NCBI RefSeq assembly: GCF_900113715.1
Contig: NZ_FOQK01000001.1
Location: 170,941-232,304, forward strand
Source of the DNA: Pseudoselenomonas ruminantium
GTDB taxonomy: Bacteria; Bacillota; Negativicutes; Selenomonadales; Selenomonadaceae
Length of the DNA stretch: 61,364 bases
Direction: 5' to 3'
Numbering within the stretch: position 1 is the stretch's first letter; every line of letters starts with the position of its first letter. This document shows, piece after piece, positions 45,856-53,709 of this stretch. The position numbers and the translations under genes are program-made. Under the pieces are notes generated by a model. The model was not told where the DNA came from. It worked only from the letters and a program-made list of their open reading frames with translations, and did no database searches.

Positions 45856-45892
45856 ATTATAGTCTTAAAGGTCAAAAAGTCAATAGGTCAAA
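45856..45892 (-). promoter_or_regulatory. hsp20 promoter with three heptad repeats
   Basis: On the minus strand, TTGACT (complement of 45878-45883), a 16-bp spacer and TATAAT (complement of 45856-45861). On the + strand three heptads, GGTCAAA (45870), AGTCAAT (45878) and GGTCAAA (45886), repeat every eight bases across the promoter. They resemble CtsR half-sites, but CtsR sites repeat every ten bases. Confidence 0.7.
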
Positions 45893-45998
45893 ATACAGTT
45901 TTTCATAAACTTTTTGCCATCAAAAAAGGATATAGAAAGAACTTTACAGAATAAATAACAGAAATTGTTTTATCTATCTATTTGAGAGGAGTCTTGTT

Positions 45999-46379
45999 AT
46001 GCAGACCATTGCGCTTATTGCACACGACAAAAAGAAAGATGAGATGCTTGATTTTGTGGGGCATCATAAGGATTTGCTGCAGCATTTCCATCTGATTGCT
46101 ACGCGGACGACCGGTACGCTTATCAATGAGAACTATCAGCTCGATGTGGAGACGATGATGTCTGGCCCGCTGGGCGGCGATCAGCAGATTGGTGCGCGGG
46201 TGGCTACGGAGCAGGTTGACTATGTGATTTTTCTGCGCGATCCGTTGACGTCGCAGCCGCATGAGCCGGATATCAATGCGCTGCTCAGATTATGCGATGT
46301 TCACGATATCCCGCTGGCAACGAATCGCAAGAGTGCGCATATCCTGCTGCAGTACGCTGACAAGAAACTGCAAGGCTGA
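45999..46379 (+). CDS. mgsA: Methylglyoxal synthase
   Basis: 126 residues: [41 protein letters not shown] (catalytic Asp region), [15 protein letters not shown] and the C-terminal [11 protein letters not shown]. It converts dihydroxyacetone phosphate to methylglyoxal, bypassing lower glycolysis when phosphate is scarce. GAGAGGAG precedes the ATG. Confidence 0.95.
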   Translation: MQTIALIAHDKKKDEMLDFVGHHKDLLQHFHLIATRTTGTLINENYQLDVETMMSGPLGGDQQIGARVATEQVDYVIFLRDPLTSQPHEPDINALLRLCDVHDIPLATNRKSAHILLQYADKKLQG

Positions 46380-46415
46380 AAACCTTTCGTGGGGATGGAC
46401 AGAAAAAGATAGTTA

Positions 46416-46463
46416 TTGACATATGACAAAATAGAGTTATAATTTATTTAGTGACATATGTCA
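46416..46463 (+). promoter_or_regulatory. Promoter of the DUF134-NifX gene framed by two dyads
   Basis: TTGACA (46416-46421), a 16-bp spacer and TATAAT (46438-46443). A near-palindrome TGACATATGACA (46417-46428) covers the -35, and a perfect palindrome TGACATATGTCA (46452-46463) lies at the transcript start. Probably autoregulation by the DUF134 DNA-binding half of the gene product. Confidence 0.82.
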
Positions 46464-46479
46464 ATAAAAGGAGGCCGTT

Positions 46480-47211
46480 ATGGCGAGACCGGCAAAGAAG
46501 AAGAAGATTTGCTCATTGCCTGCGTATCAGGAGTTTGGTGCCGGAGAGGCCGCGAAGGATAAGCCGATAGTGTTTATGCCGGTGGAAGAATATGAGACGA
46601 TACGTCTTATGGACTACCATGGCATGAACCAGCAGGAGTGTTCCGAGCAGATGGGGGTAGCCAGGACTACCGTTCAGGCGCTTTACACGGCGGCGCGTAA
46701 GCGCATTGCCTCCTGTCTGGTCGAAGGCCGGCCGCTCAAGATTACTGGCGGCGACTATGAGATCTGTCAAGAAGATGAGGATTGCTTGCGCAGTCGTCAT
46801 TGTCCCTATAGAAAGAAAGGATGTATTAAGATGAAGATTGCAGTGACTTATGATAATGGCCAGATTTTCCAGCATTTTGGCAAGACGAGTGAGTTCAAGG
46901 TATATACGGTTGAGGACAACAAGGTAGTCAGCGCTGAAGTTATCGGTACGAATGGTCAGGGCCACGGTGCACTGGCTGGCATCCTGCAGCAGCAGGCTAT
47001 CGATACGCTGATTTGCGGTGGCATCGGCGCTGGTGCGCAGAATGCACTGGCTGCTGCTGGTATTACCCTTTATGGCGGCTGCAATGGCTCGGCAGATGAG
47101 GCTGTGGAGGCACTGCTGGCAGGTTCGCTCGATTACAATCCGGCTGTTCATTGCAATCATCATGGTCATGGTGAGGCAGGCCATACCTGCGGTGACCATG
47201 GCTGCCATTAA
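46480..47211 (+). CDS. DUF134 DNA-binding domain fused to NifX/NifB-type iron-molybdenum-cofactor domain
   Basis: 243 residues. N-terminal DUF134 with a sigma-like HTH (MNQQECSEQMGVARTTVQAL, about 50-70) and a Cys patch (CQEDEDCLRSRHCPYRKKGC, about 98-117). Then a NifX/NafY-type domain (KIAVTYDNGQIFQHFGKTSEF, LICGGIGAGAQNAL) and a His/Cys-rich metal-binding tail. The dyads at 46417 and 46452 fit self-regulation. The Mrp-type ATPase gene follows 49 bases later, suggesting a Fe-S or metal-cluster carrier role. No nitrogenase is nearby. Confidence 0.85.
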   Translation: MARPAKKKKICSLPAYQEFGAGEAAKDKPIVFMPVEEYETIRLMDYHGMNQQECSEQMGVARTTVQALYTAARKRIASCLVEGRPLKITGGDYEICQEDEDCLRSRHCPYRKKGCIKMKIAVTYDNGQIFQHFGKTSEFKVYTVEDNKVVSAEVIGTNGQGHGALAGILQQQAIDTLICGGIGAGAQNALAAAGITLYGGCNGSADEAVEALLAGSLDYNPAVHCNHHGHGEAGHTCGDHGCH

Positions 47212-47260
47212 TTGCAGCAAATAATGTGTTTTATAAGGAGCAGTTTAGGAGGCTAATCGT

Positions 47261-48097
47261 ATGGCAGAAGAATGCAATCATGATTGCAGTTCGTGTGGGA
47301 CAACCTGCGGATCGGATACGCGTAAGAAAGATATGCATGAGGCTCCGCATGAGCTCAGTGAGATCCGTCACGTTATTGCAGTGGTAAGCGGCAAAGGCGG
47401 CGTTGGCAAATCCCTCGTCACGGGTCTGCTTTCGGAGGCTATGTCGCGCAAAGGCCGCCATGTCGGCATCATCGATGCGGATATCACAGGTCCTTCGATT
47501 CCGAAGATGTTTGGTGTCAGTGCTGAAATCTGTGGCAGTGAGGCTGGGGCTTATCCGGCGACGACGTCTGGCGGTATCGATATCGTCAGCATGAATCTGC
47601 TGCTTGAGAACGGCAGTGACCCGGTGGTTTGGCGCGGCCCGATTCTCAGCGGTGTCGTCAAGCAGTTCTGGCATGATTTCATCTGGAATGATATCGACTA
47701 TATGTTCATCGATATGCCGCCGGGGACTGGCGATGTGCCGTTGACGGTCATGCAGTCGATCAAGCTGGATGGCATTGTCATCGTCACGAGCCCACAGGAG
47801 CTCGTCTCGATGATTGTCGAAAAGGCTGTCAAGATGGCATCGGCGATGAATGTGCCGATCCTGGGCCTCGTGGAGAATATGAGCTACTTCCAGTGCCCGG
47901 ATTGTGGCAAGAAACATGAGATTTTCGGCAAGAGCCATCTGCAGGAGATTGCCGATCAGTATAAGCTCGAGATCCTGGGGCGCATCCCGATGGATCCGAG
48001 GCTTGCGGCTGAGTGCGATGCTGGCCAGGTGGAAACGCTGGAGAACATCTACTTACAGGATGCTGCCGAGAAGCTCTTGCAGCTGGAGAAGGATTGA
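47261..48097 (+). CDS. mrp: Mrp/NBP35-family iron-sulfur carrier ATPase
   Basis: 278 residues. N-terminal Cys/His cluster (CNHDCSSCGTTC), deviant Walker A SGKGGVGKS, DADITGPSIPKMFG, DMPPGTGDVPLTV and the CxxC CPDC that binds the cluster at the dimer interface. It transfers Fe-S clusters to apoproteins. It is likely cotranscribed with the DUF134-NifX gene. Confidence 0.93.
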   Translation: MAEECNHDCSSCGTTCGSDTRKKDMHEAPHELSEIRHVIAVVSGKGGVGKSLVTGLLSEAMSRKGRHVGIIDADITGPSIPKMFGVSAEICGSEAGAYPATTSGGIDIVSMNLLLENGSDPVVWRGPILSGVVKQFWHDFIWNDIDYMFIDMPPGTGDVPLTVMQSIKLDGIVIVTSPQELVSMIVEKAVKMASAMNVPILGLVENMSYFQCPDCGKKHEIFGKSHLQEIADQYKLEILGRIPMDPRLAAECDAGQVETLENIYLQDAAEKLLQLEKD

Positions 48098-48121
48098 GGC
48101 AGTTGCCTGACCGATAAAGAT

Positions 48122-48166
48122 AAGCAGGAAAATCATCTGCGGGTGATTTTCCTGCTTTTGTTTTTT
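48122..48166 (+). terminator. Intrinsic terminator after mrp
   Basis: AAGCAGGAAAATCA pairs with TGATTTTCCTGCTT, followed by TTTG and six T. Confidence 0.9.
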
Positions 48167-48218
48167 AGCCATGGTATACTGGTAGCAGAGAATTATCGTG
48201 GACGAAAAGAGGGAGATT

Positions 48219-49370
48219 ATGCGTTTTTTTCATCTTTCCGATTTGCATATCGGTTTGAAACTGATGAATCATGATCTGGCAGAGGATCAGGAACATATCC
48301 TGCAGGAGATTGTCCGGCTGGCAGAGGAGCGGCAGCCGGATGCCATAGTGATTGCCGGGGATATCTATGACAAGGCGGTTCCCTCGGCTGAGGCAGTGGC
48401 GCGGTTTGACCGGTTTGTCACAGCGCTGGCACGGAGAGTGCCGCAGGCAGAGATCATGATGATTTCGGGCAACCATGATAGTGCAGAGCGTGTCAATGTA
48501 TTCCGGCAGGTACTGGCCCGGCAGCACATCCATATGATCGGCCGTCCGCCTGCGCTGCCTGCCGAGACGATTGCCAAGGTCACTTTGACGGACGAGTATG
48601 GGCCGGTGAATTTTTATCTACTGCCCTTTGTGAAGCCGTCGATGGTCAAGCTGATTACGGGGACGGACAAGGATGGCAACAATTTCTCGTATGATGAGGC
48701 GGTGCATCGGCTGATCTTACGGGAGGAGCTGGCAGAGCAGGAACGCAATGTATTGGTCAGCCATCAGTTTTACTTGTCCACAGGGAAGGACGATACCATC
48801 GAACGGTCGGCATCGGAGCTGGTCACCGTCGGCAATATCGACTCGGTGCAGGGAGATATCCTGAACCGCTTTGATTATGCGGCGCTTGGTCATATCCATA
48901 AGGCACAGCGGTTGAATGGCAGGGATTGCTGCCGCTATTGCGGCACGCCGCTGGCTTGTTCGTTCAGTGAGGAGGGACAGCAGAAGGGCGTGATAGAGGT
49001 GGAGCTGGGGGCGAAGGGCGACGTGGCGACGACGGTCCTGCCCTTGAAGCCTTTGCGGCAGGTGCGTACCATCAAGGATACGCTGGCCAATGTGCTCGCA
49101 CAGCCATCCGGGGATTATGTCAGCATCACGCTCACCGATGCGGATGATTACCTGGCGGGAGATACGCGGGACAGGCTTATGGCCTGTTTCCCGCACTTGC
49201 TGCATGTGGGACGTGAGAACAGGGAGCAGGCGGATTACCCACTGGAAAGGGAAATGGCAGTGCAGCTTTCGCCCTTCGATCTCTGCCGGGATTTCCTGCA
49301 GGATATGGATGCGGAGGAAGAGACGCTGTTGGCGTCGGTCATCAATGAGGTACAGGAGGCTGGAAAATGA
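48219..49370 (+). CDS. sbcD: Exonuclease SbcCD subunit D
   Basis: 383 residues from ATG 48219 (GAGGGAG upstream). Mre11-type phosphoesterase motifs: FHLSDLHIG, IAGDIYDKAVPS, MISGNHDSAERV, VLVSHQF and ALGHIHKAQ. It forms the nuclease half of SbcCD, which opens hairpins and cleaves DNA ends. The stop overlaps the sbcC start (ATGA). Confidence 0.95.
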   Translation: MRFFHLSDLHIGLKLMNHDLAEDQEHILQEIVRLAEERQPDAIVIAGDIYDKAVPSAEAVARFDRFVTALARRVPQAEIMMISGNHDSAERVNVFRQVLARQHIHMIGRPPALPAETIAKVTLTDEYGPVNFYLLPFVKPSMVKLITGTDKDGNNFSYDEAVHRLILREELAEQERNVLVSHQFYLSTGKDDTIERSASELVTVGNIDSVQGDILNRFDYAALGHIHKAQRLNGRDCCRYCGTPLACSFSEEGQQKGVIEVELGAKGDVATTVLPLKPLRQVRTIKDTLANVLAQPSGDYVSITLTDADDYLAGDTRDRLMACFPHLLHVGRENREQADYPLEREMAVQLSPFDLCRDFLQDMDAEEETLLASVINEVQEAGK

Positions 49371-52300
49371 AACCGATCCAATTGACGATACAGGCCTTCG
49401 GTTCCTATGGGGAACGGGCGGTCATTGATTTCACGAAACCGACCCAGAATCTTTTTTTGGTGACGGGGGATACCGGTGCGGGCAAGACGACGATCTTTGA
49501 TGCAATCGTCTATGCGCTGTATGGCGATAAGAGCGAGAAGAATGACCGCAAGAATGCGGCCATTCCGAATCTGCAGAGCCAGTATGCGGCGCTGGATGTG
49601 ACGCCATTTGTGGAGCTGGCCTTCAGCGAGACGGTGGGGGGACAGGAGCAGATCTATATCGTGCACCGTGTCCCGAATCATCGGCGCAAGACCAAGCGCG
49701 GTAATGCGGAGACCGGGGAGAAGGAGTCGGTGACGCTCACGCTGCCGGACCATACGGATTATCCGGGCAATAAGGATGCCATCAATGCCAAGCTCCGGGA
49801 ACTTGTCGGCCTGACGAAGGAACAGTTCATGCAGGTCGGCATGATTGCGCAGGGGGATTTCATGCGCATCCTGCGCGCGCCGACGAGTGATAAACGGGAA
49901 ATCTTCCGCCGCTTGTTCCATACGGAAATCTTCGAGGAGATTGTCAGCCGGTTGGGCGAGCGCAACAATCAGTATCGCGAAGCGCTGCAGAATATCCTGC
50001 AAGTCTGCAAGGCCAGGGCCGAGGACATCATCATTCCGGCAAACTTCGTTGAGCAGACGGGGATGGAGGAACTCCTGCGCAAGATACGCAAGGATAAGAC
50101 GCCAAGCCTGGTCGATTTCGAGACACTGCAGACCTACCTGGCGGCAGCCTGCGATGTACTGGCGCATGAGGCAGAAAAGGCGTCGGCCGAGTCTGAGGCT
50201 GCGCAGCAGGCTTACGATGCGGGCAATGTCGAGCTGACAAAGGCCGAGGCCGTGAAGCGGGCCTTTGACCAGCTGGCGGAGGCCAGGGAAAGCTGGCAGG
50301 GCTATAAGCAGCAGGAGGCAGCCATGGCGGAGGCGGAGAGCTGTGCACGGAGAATCCGGGCGGCCTATGCCATCCAGAATGCGTACAAGGCTTGGGAAAG
50401 CCAGCAGAAGGTGGTAGCAGATACTGAAGATCTGCAGCAGCAGCAGCAAAAGGCTCTGCCGGAACTTCGCCAGCAGTCAGCTGCCGCGGCGACAGCTGTG
50501 ACGGCGGCCAAGGCGGAGCAGGATAAGGCGGCTGAAGTCTTTGGCCAGGTGCAGGCTGAGGTCAAGGCGGCGCTGGATATCTTCGCTGAAGTGGCGGCGA
50601 AAAATGAGGAGCTGCAAAAGGCTGCCCAGGCTGCGCAGGTGGCAGAAGCTGCCGCGGAGCAGGCCCGGCAGAAGCTGGCTGCTTATCAGGAACAGGCCGG
50701 GGGCTGGCAGCAGCAGGTGAAGGCGCTGCCAGAGGCAAGAATAAAGCAGGGCCAGCTCGAGCAGCAAAAGCAGGCGTTCTTGCAATACGAGGCTGAGGTC
50801 AACGATGGCATCAATCTGGGCAAAAAGATGAAAAAGGCAGAGGAGACAGCAGAAGGCGCCAAGGTGCTGTTCCAGGAGGCCCAGCGGCTCTATCAGGAGA
50901 AGCAGGTGCGGTATGAGCGGGAACAGCAGGTATTCCTCAATGCGCAGGCGGGAATCCTCGCAGAATCCCTGGTCAGCGGCCAGCCATGCCCAGTCTGTGG
51001 CTCCCTCGAGCACCCGCATCCCCATGTACTGGCCGAGGCGGCGAAGCCCTTGGCACGGGAAGACTTGGAGCGGCTGGCCGCTGAGGTGGCGGAGCTTAAC
51101 AATAAGCAGCAGAAAGCCGCTGCGGATTCCGGCGAGGCAAAAGTCAATTTTGACAAGTCAAAAGAGCAGTTTGACATGTCACTGGCGAAACTGCGCCAAA
51201 AGGTACCTGGCTGTGAGAGGGCAGCTACGCTGAACGAGATCTATCAGAAAGTCCGCCAGCAGCTGGCAGCCTGCGAGGAGGATATGCGCAAGCTGACCGG
51301 TCAGATCGGGACGCTGGAAGAAATCCAGCAGCAGCTTGACAAGTCAGCGGAAATGCTCAAGAAGCTGCAGGACGATAAAGATGCGTTGACGGAAAAGTGC
51401 CAGCAGGCCAGGAACCAGCAGGATACTGCTGCCAAGACACGGCAGCTGCTGCTCGGCAAGCTGTCCTTTGCGACACGGGAGGAGGCCGAAAGCACAAGAG
51501 CAAAGGCCAAGGACGGACTTACTAGGTGCGAAGAAGCCTATGGCCGCGCCGACCAGGTGGCCAAGGAACTACAGGCAAAGCTGGCTGAGGCACAGACCAT
51601 CCTCAACCGCTGCCAGCAGGAACTGCCGGACAAGCAGCATAAGAGCCAGGAACTGCAGCTTGCTTATCAGCAGGCTTTGCAGGAAAAAGGCTTGAGCGAA
51701 GAGAACTGGCAGGCAGTTGCCGGCGCGTATGAGGAAAAACGCGCAGAGACGATGCAGCAGGAAGTCCAGGCCTGGCGTGATGCATATCATGCGGCAGCAG
51801 GCAGGCTGGAGGCTGCTGAGAAGGTCGTGGCAGGGCAGACGCTGCCCGATGTCGGAACGCTCCGGGAAAAGCGCGAGGCTGCGCGGGCCAGTCTGGCCCA
51901 GGCGGCGGAGCGGCTGGCACGCATCAATGGGCAGGCCGACTGCGACAAGCGGGCACTGGAGTATCTCAGGCAGCAGCTGGATTCGCGCGCGGCGCTGGGC
52001 AAGACGGCGCGCAGTGTCAGCAATCTGTATGAGAGGCTATCGGGCAAACGCAGCGGGGCTCGCATGGATATCGAGACGTATGTCCAGCGCTGCTATCTGC
52101 AACAGATCCTGAGTGCGGCCAATCGCCGGTTCCGTGCGATGTCGGGCAATCAGTTCGAGCTGCAGATGCTCGATGATGCAGAGGCGGCACGCGGGGGCAA
52201 CCATGGCCTTGATCTGAAGGTGTTCCATACCGTCACAGGGAAGGATCGGGCGATCCAGACCTTGTCCGGTGGCGAGTCGTTCATGGCGGCGCTGTCGCTG

Positions 52301-52555
52301 GCGCTAGGGCTTTCGGATCAGATCCAGGCCAACCGGACGTCCATCCATCTTGATGTGCTGTTCATCGACGAGGGCTTTGGCTCGCTGGATGACAACGCCC
52401 GCAATGAGGCGGTGCGCGTCCTGCAGAAGATGGCCGGTGGCTCCAAGCTCGTCGGCATCATCTCGCATGTGACGGAACTCAAACAGGAAATCGACAATCA
52501 GCTCGTGGTGACGAAGGGCGACAAGGGCAGCCATGTCCAATGGCAGATCAGTTGA
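49367..52555 (+). CDS. sbcC: Exonuclease SbcCD subunit C (Rad50-like ATPase)
   Basis: 1062 residues: Walker A TGDTGAGKTTIFDAIVYALYG near residue 30, two long coiled coils rich in Ala/Gln/Glu, the zinc-hook CxxC in GQPCPVCGSLEHPH near residue 540, signature TLSGGESFMAALSLALGLS and Walker B VLFIDEGFGSLD. Four TGACNNGTCA palindromes lie within 196 bp of the second coiled-coil region. Confidence 0.96.
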   Translation: MKPIQLTIQAFGSYGERAVIDFTKPTQNLFLVTGDTGAGKTTIFDAIVYALYGDKSEKNDRKNAAIPNLQSQYAALDVTPFVELAFSETVGGQEQIYIVHRVPNHRRKTKRGNAETGEKESVTLTLPDHTDYPGNKDAINAKLRELVGLTKEQFMQVGMIAQGDFMRILRAPTSDKREIFRRLFHTEIFEEIVSRLGERNNQYREALQNILQVCKARAEDIIIPANFVEQTGMEELLRKIRKDKTPSLVDFETLQTYLAAACDVLAHEAEKASAESEAAQQAYDAGNVELTKAEAVKRAFDQLAEARESWQGYKQQEAAMAEAESCARRIRAAYAIQNAYKAWESQQKVVADTEDLQQQQQKALPELRQQSAAAATAVTAAKAEQDKAAEVFGQVQAEVKAALDIFAEVAAKNEELQKAAQAAQVAEAAAEQARQKLAAYQEQAGGWQQQVKALPEARIKQGQLEQQKQAFLQYEAEVNDGINLGKKMKKAEETAEGAKVLFQEAQRLYQEKQVRYEREQQVFLNAQAGILAESLVSGQPCPVCGSLEHPHPHVLAEAAKPLAREDLERLAAEVAELNNKQQKAAADSGEAKVNFDKSKEQFDMSLAKLRQKVPGCERAATLNEIYQKVRQQLAACEEDMRKLTGQIGTLEEIQQQLDKSAEMLKKLQDDKDALTEKCQQARNQQDTAAKTRQLLLGKLSFATREEAESTRAKAKDGLTRCEEAYGRADQVAKELQAKLAEAQTILNRCQQELPDKQHKSQELQLAYQQALQEKGLSEENWQAVAGAYEEKRAETMQQEVQAWRDAYHAAAGRLEAAEKVVAGQTLPDVGTLREKREAARASLAQAAERLARINGQADCDKRALEYLRQQLDSRAALGKTARSVSNLYERLSGKRSGARMDIETYVQRCYLQQILSAANRRFRAMSGNQFELQMLDDAEAARGGNHGLDLKVFHTVTGKDRAIQTLSGGESFMAALSLALGLSDQIQANRTSIHLDVLFIDEGFGSLDDNARNEAVRVLQKMAGGSKLVGIISHVTELKQEIDNQLVVTKGDKGSHVQWQIS

Positions 52556-52636
52556 TTCGCCTGGAAGCGCTGGCTTATCCTGTGGATTGCGATTATAATG
52601 TAGGTAGCAATGAAATGAAGAGAGGCTTGGCTCATT

Positions 52637-53689
52637 ATGGCGTATATCCGTACGATAATCGCCGCTGTAATCGGCGGCGTGCTGTTTTCGCTTATCCATG
52701 CGCCGTTGCCATGGACGTTGGGGCCTATCGTCAGCGTGGCTTTGGTGGGATTGGTGCAGAAGCAGCCGATGGTCTGGAATCTGCAGGTGCGCAATGCTGC
52801 CCTTGTCCTGCTGGGCTATGCGATGGGGCGCCCCTTTACGCTGGCGACGCTGCAGGCAATCGCTGAGCAGCTGCCGCTGATGCTGCTGGCGACGCTGGTC
52901 ACGGTCAGTGCCGGCGTATTCACGGGCTGGATCATGTATCGACAGACGAAGATAAACTTCACGAGCTGCCTGCTTGGCTGCGTGCCGGGTGGGCTGTCCC
53001 AGATGGTCGTATTGGCGGCTGAGATGAAGGATGTGGATCTGACGGCCGTGACCATCATGCAGACACTGCGCATGCTGGCGGTGGTATTCACGATCCCGTT
53101 CCTGACCATCCATATCCTGACGGACGGATCGGTGGGGGAAGGTGCCTGGGAGGCAGCGCTGCAGGCTGCTGATATGACGACAGCCTTGGTGTTTGCCTTG
53201 GTGGCCGTTGCGGGAGCTGTGGTGGGGACTAAACTCCACCTGCCTACGGCGGCGATGCTCGGGCCAATCCTGGTGACGGCTGGTTTTGCCATTGCGACGG
53301 GCCTGCCGGCTCCGGCGGTCCCCCAGCCGCTTCTTTATGCAGCCCAGCTCTGCGTCGGGGCATTCATCGGGATGAGCATTGAGCTGCAGCGCATCGTAAG
53401 CTATCAAGGCATGGGGCCGGTGCTTATCGGTGGCGTGCTGCTGGTCCTGCTGGTTTCGATGGGGATGGGAACAGCTGTGGCGGTGCTGACCGGGGAGTCG
53501 TTTGCTACTGCTTTTCTGAGCACGGCCCCGGGCGGCCTCACGGAGATGGGAATCACAGCCTTGACCGTTGGCGCCAATATCTCGACAATGACTGCGTATC
53601 AGCTTACGCGCTTGTTGTTCATCATGCTGGTATTCCCGTATATCGCCAAGGGGATTGTAGCAATTTATCAGAAAAAATATGTCAAGTGA
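52637..53689 (+). CDS. AbrB-family membrane protein (PF05145-type)
   Basis: 350 residues, about ten membrane helices arranged as two repeats, each with a PG-containing loop (CVPGGLSQMVVLAAEM and TAPGGLTEMGITALTVG). This matches the membrane AbrB family, often mislabelled ammonia monooxygenase or regulator. Substrate unknown. It starts 81 bases after sbcC. Confidence 0.85.
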   Translation: MAYIRTIIAAVIGGVLFSLIHAPLPWTLGPIVSVALVGLVQKQPMVWNLQVRNAALVLLGYAMGRPFTLATLQAIAEQLPLMLLATLVTVSAGVFTGWIMYRQTKINFTSCLLGCVPGGLSQMVVLAAEMKDVDLTAVTIMQTLRMLAVVFTIPFLTIHILTDGSVGEGAWEAALQAADMTTALVFALVAVAGAVVGTKLHLPTAAMLGPILVTAGFAIATGLPAPAVPQPLLYAAQLCVGAFIGMSIELQRIVSYQGMGPVLIGGVLLVLLVSMGMGTAVAVLTGESFATAFLSTAPGGLTEMGITALTVGANISTMTAYQLTRLLFIMLVFPYIAKGIVAIYQKKYVK

Positions 53690-53709
53690 AATAGGAGAGC
53701 AATAGTTAT

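Noticed and set aside
45870-45892. Calling the hsp20 upstream heptads a CtsR operator
   Set aside because: CtsR half-sites repeat every ten bases; here the step is eight, so only a resemblance is reported.
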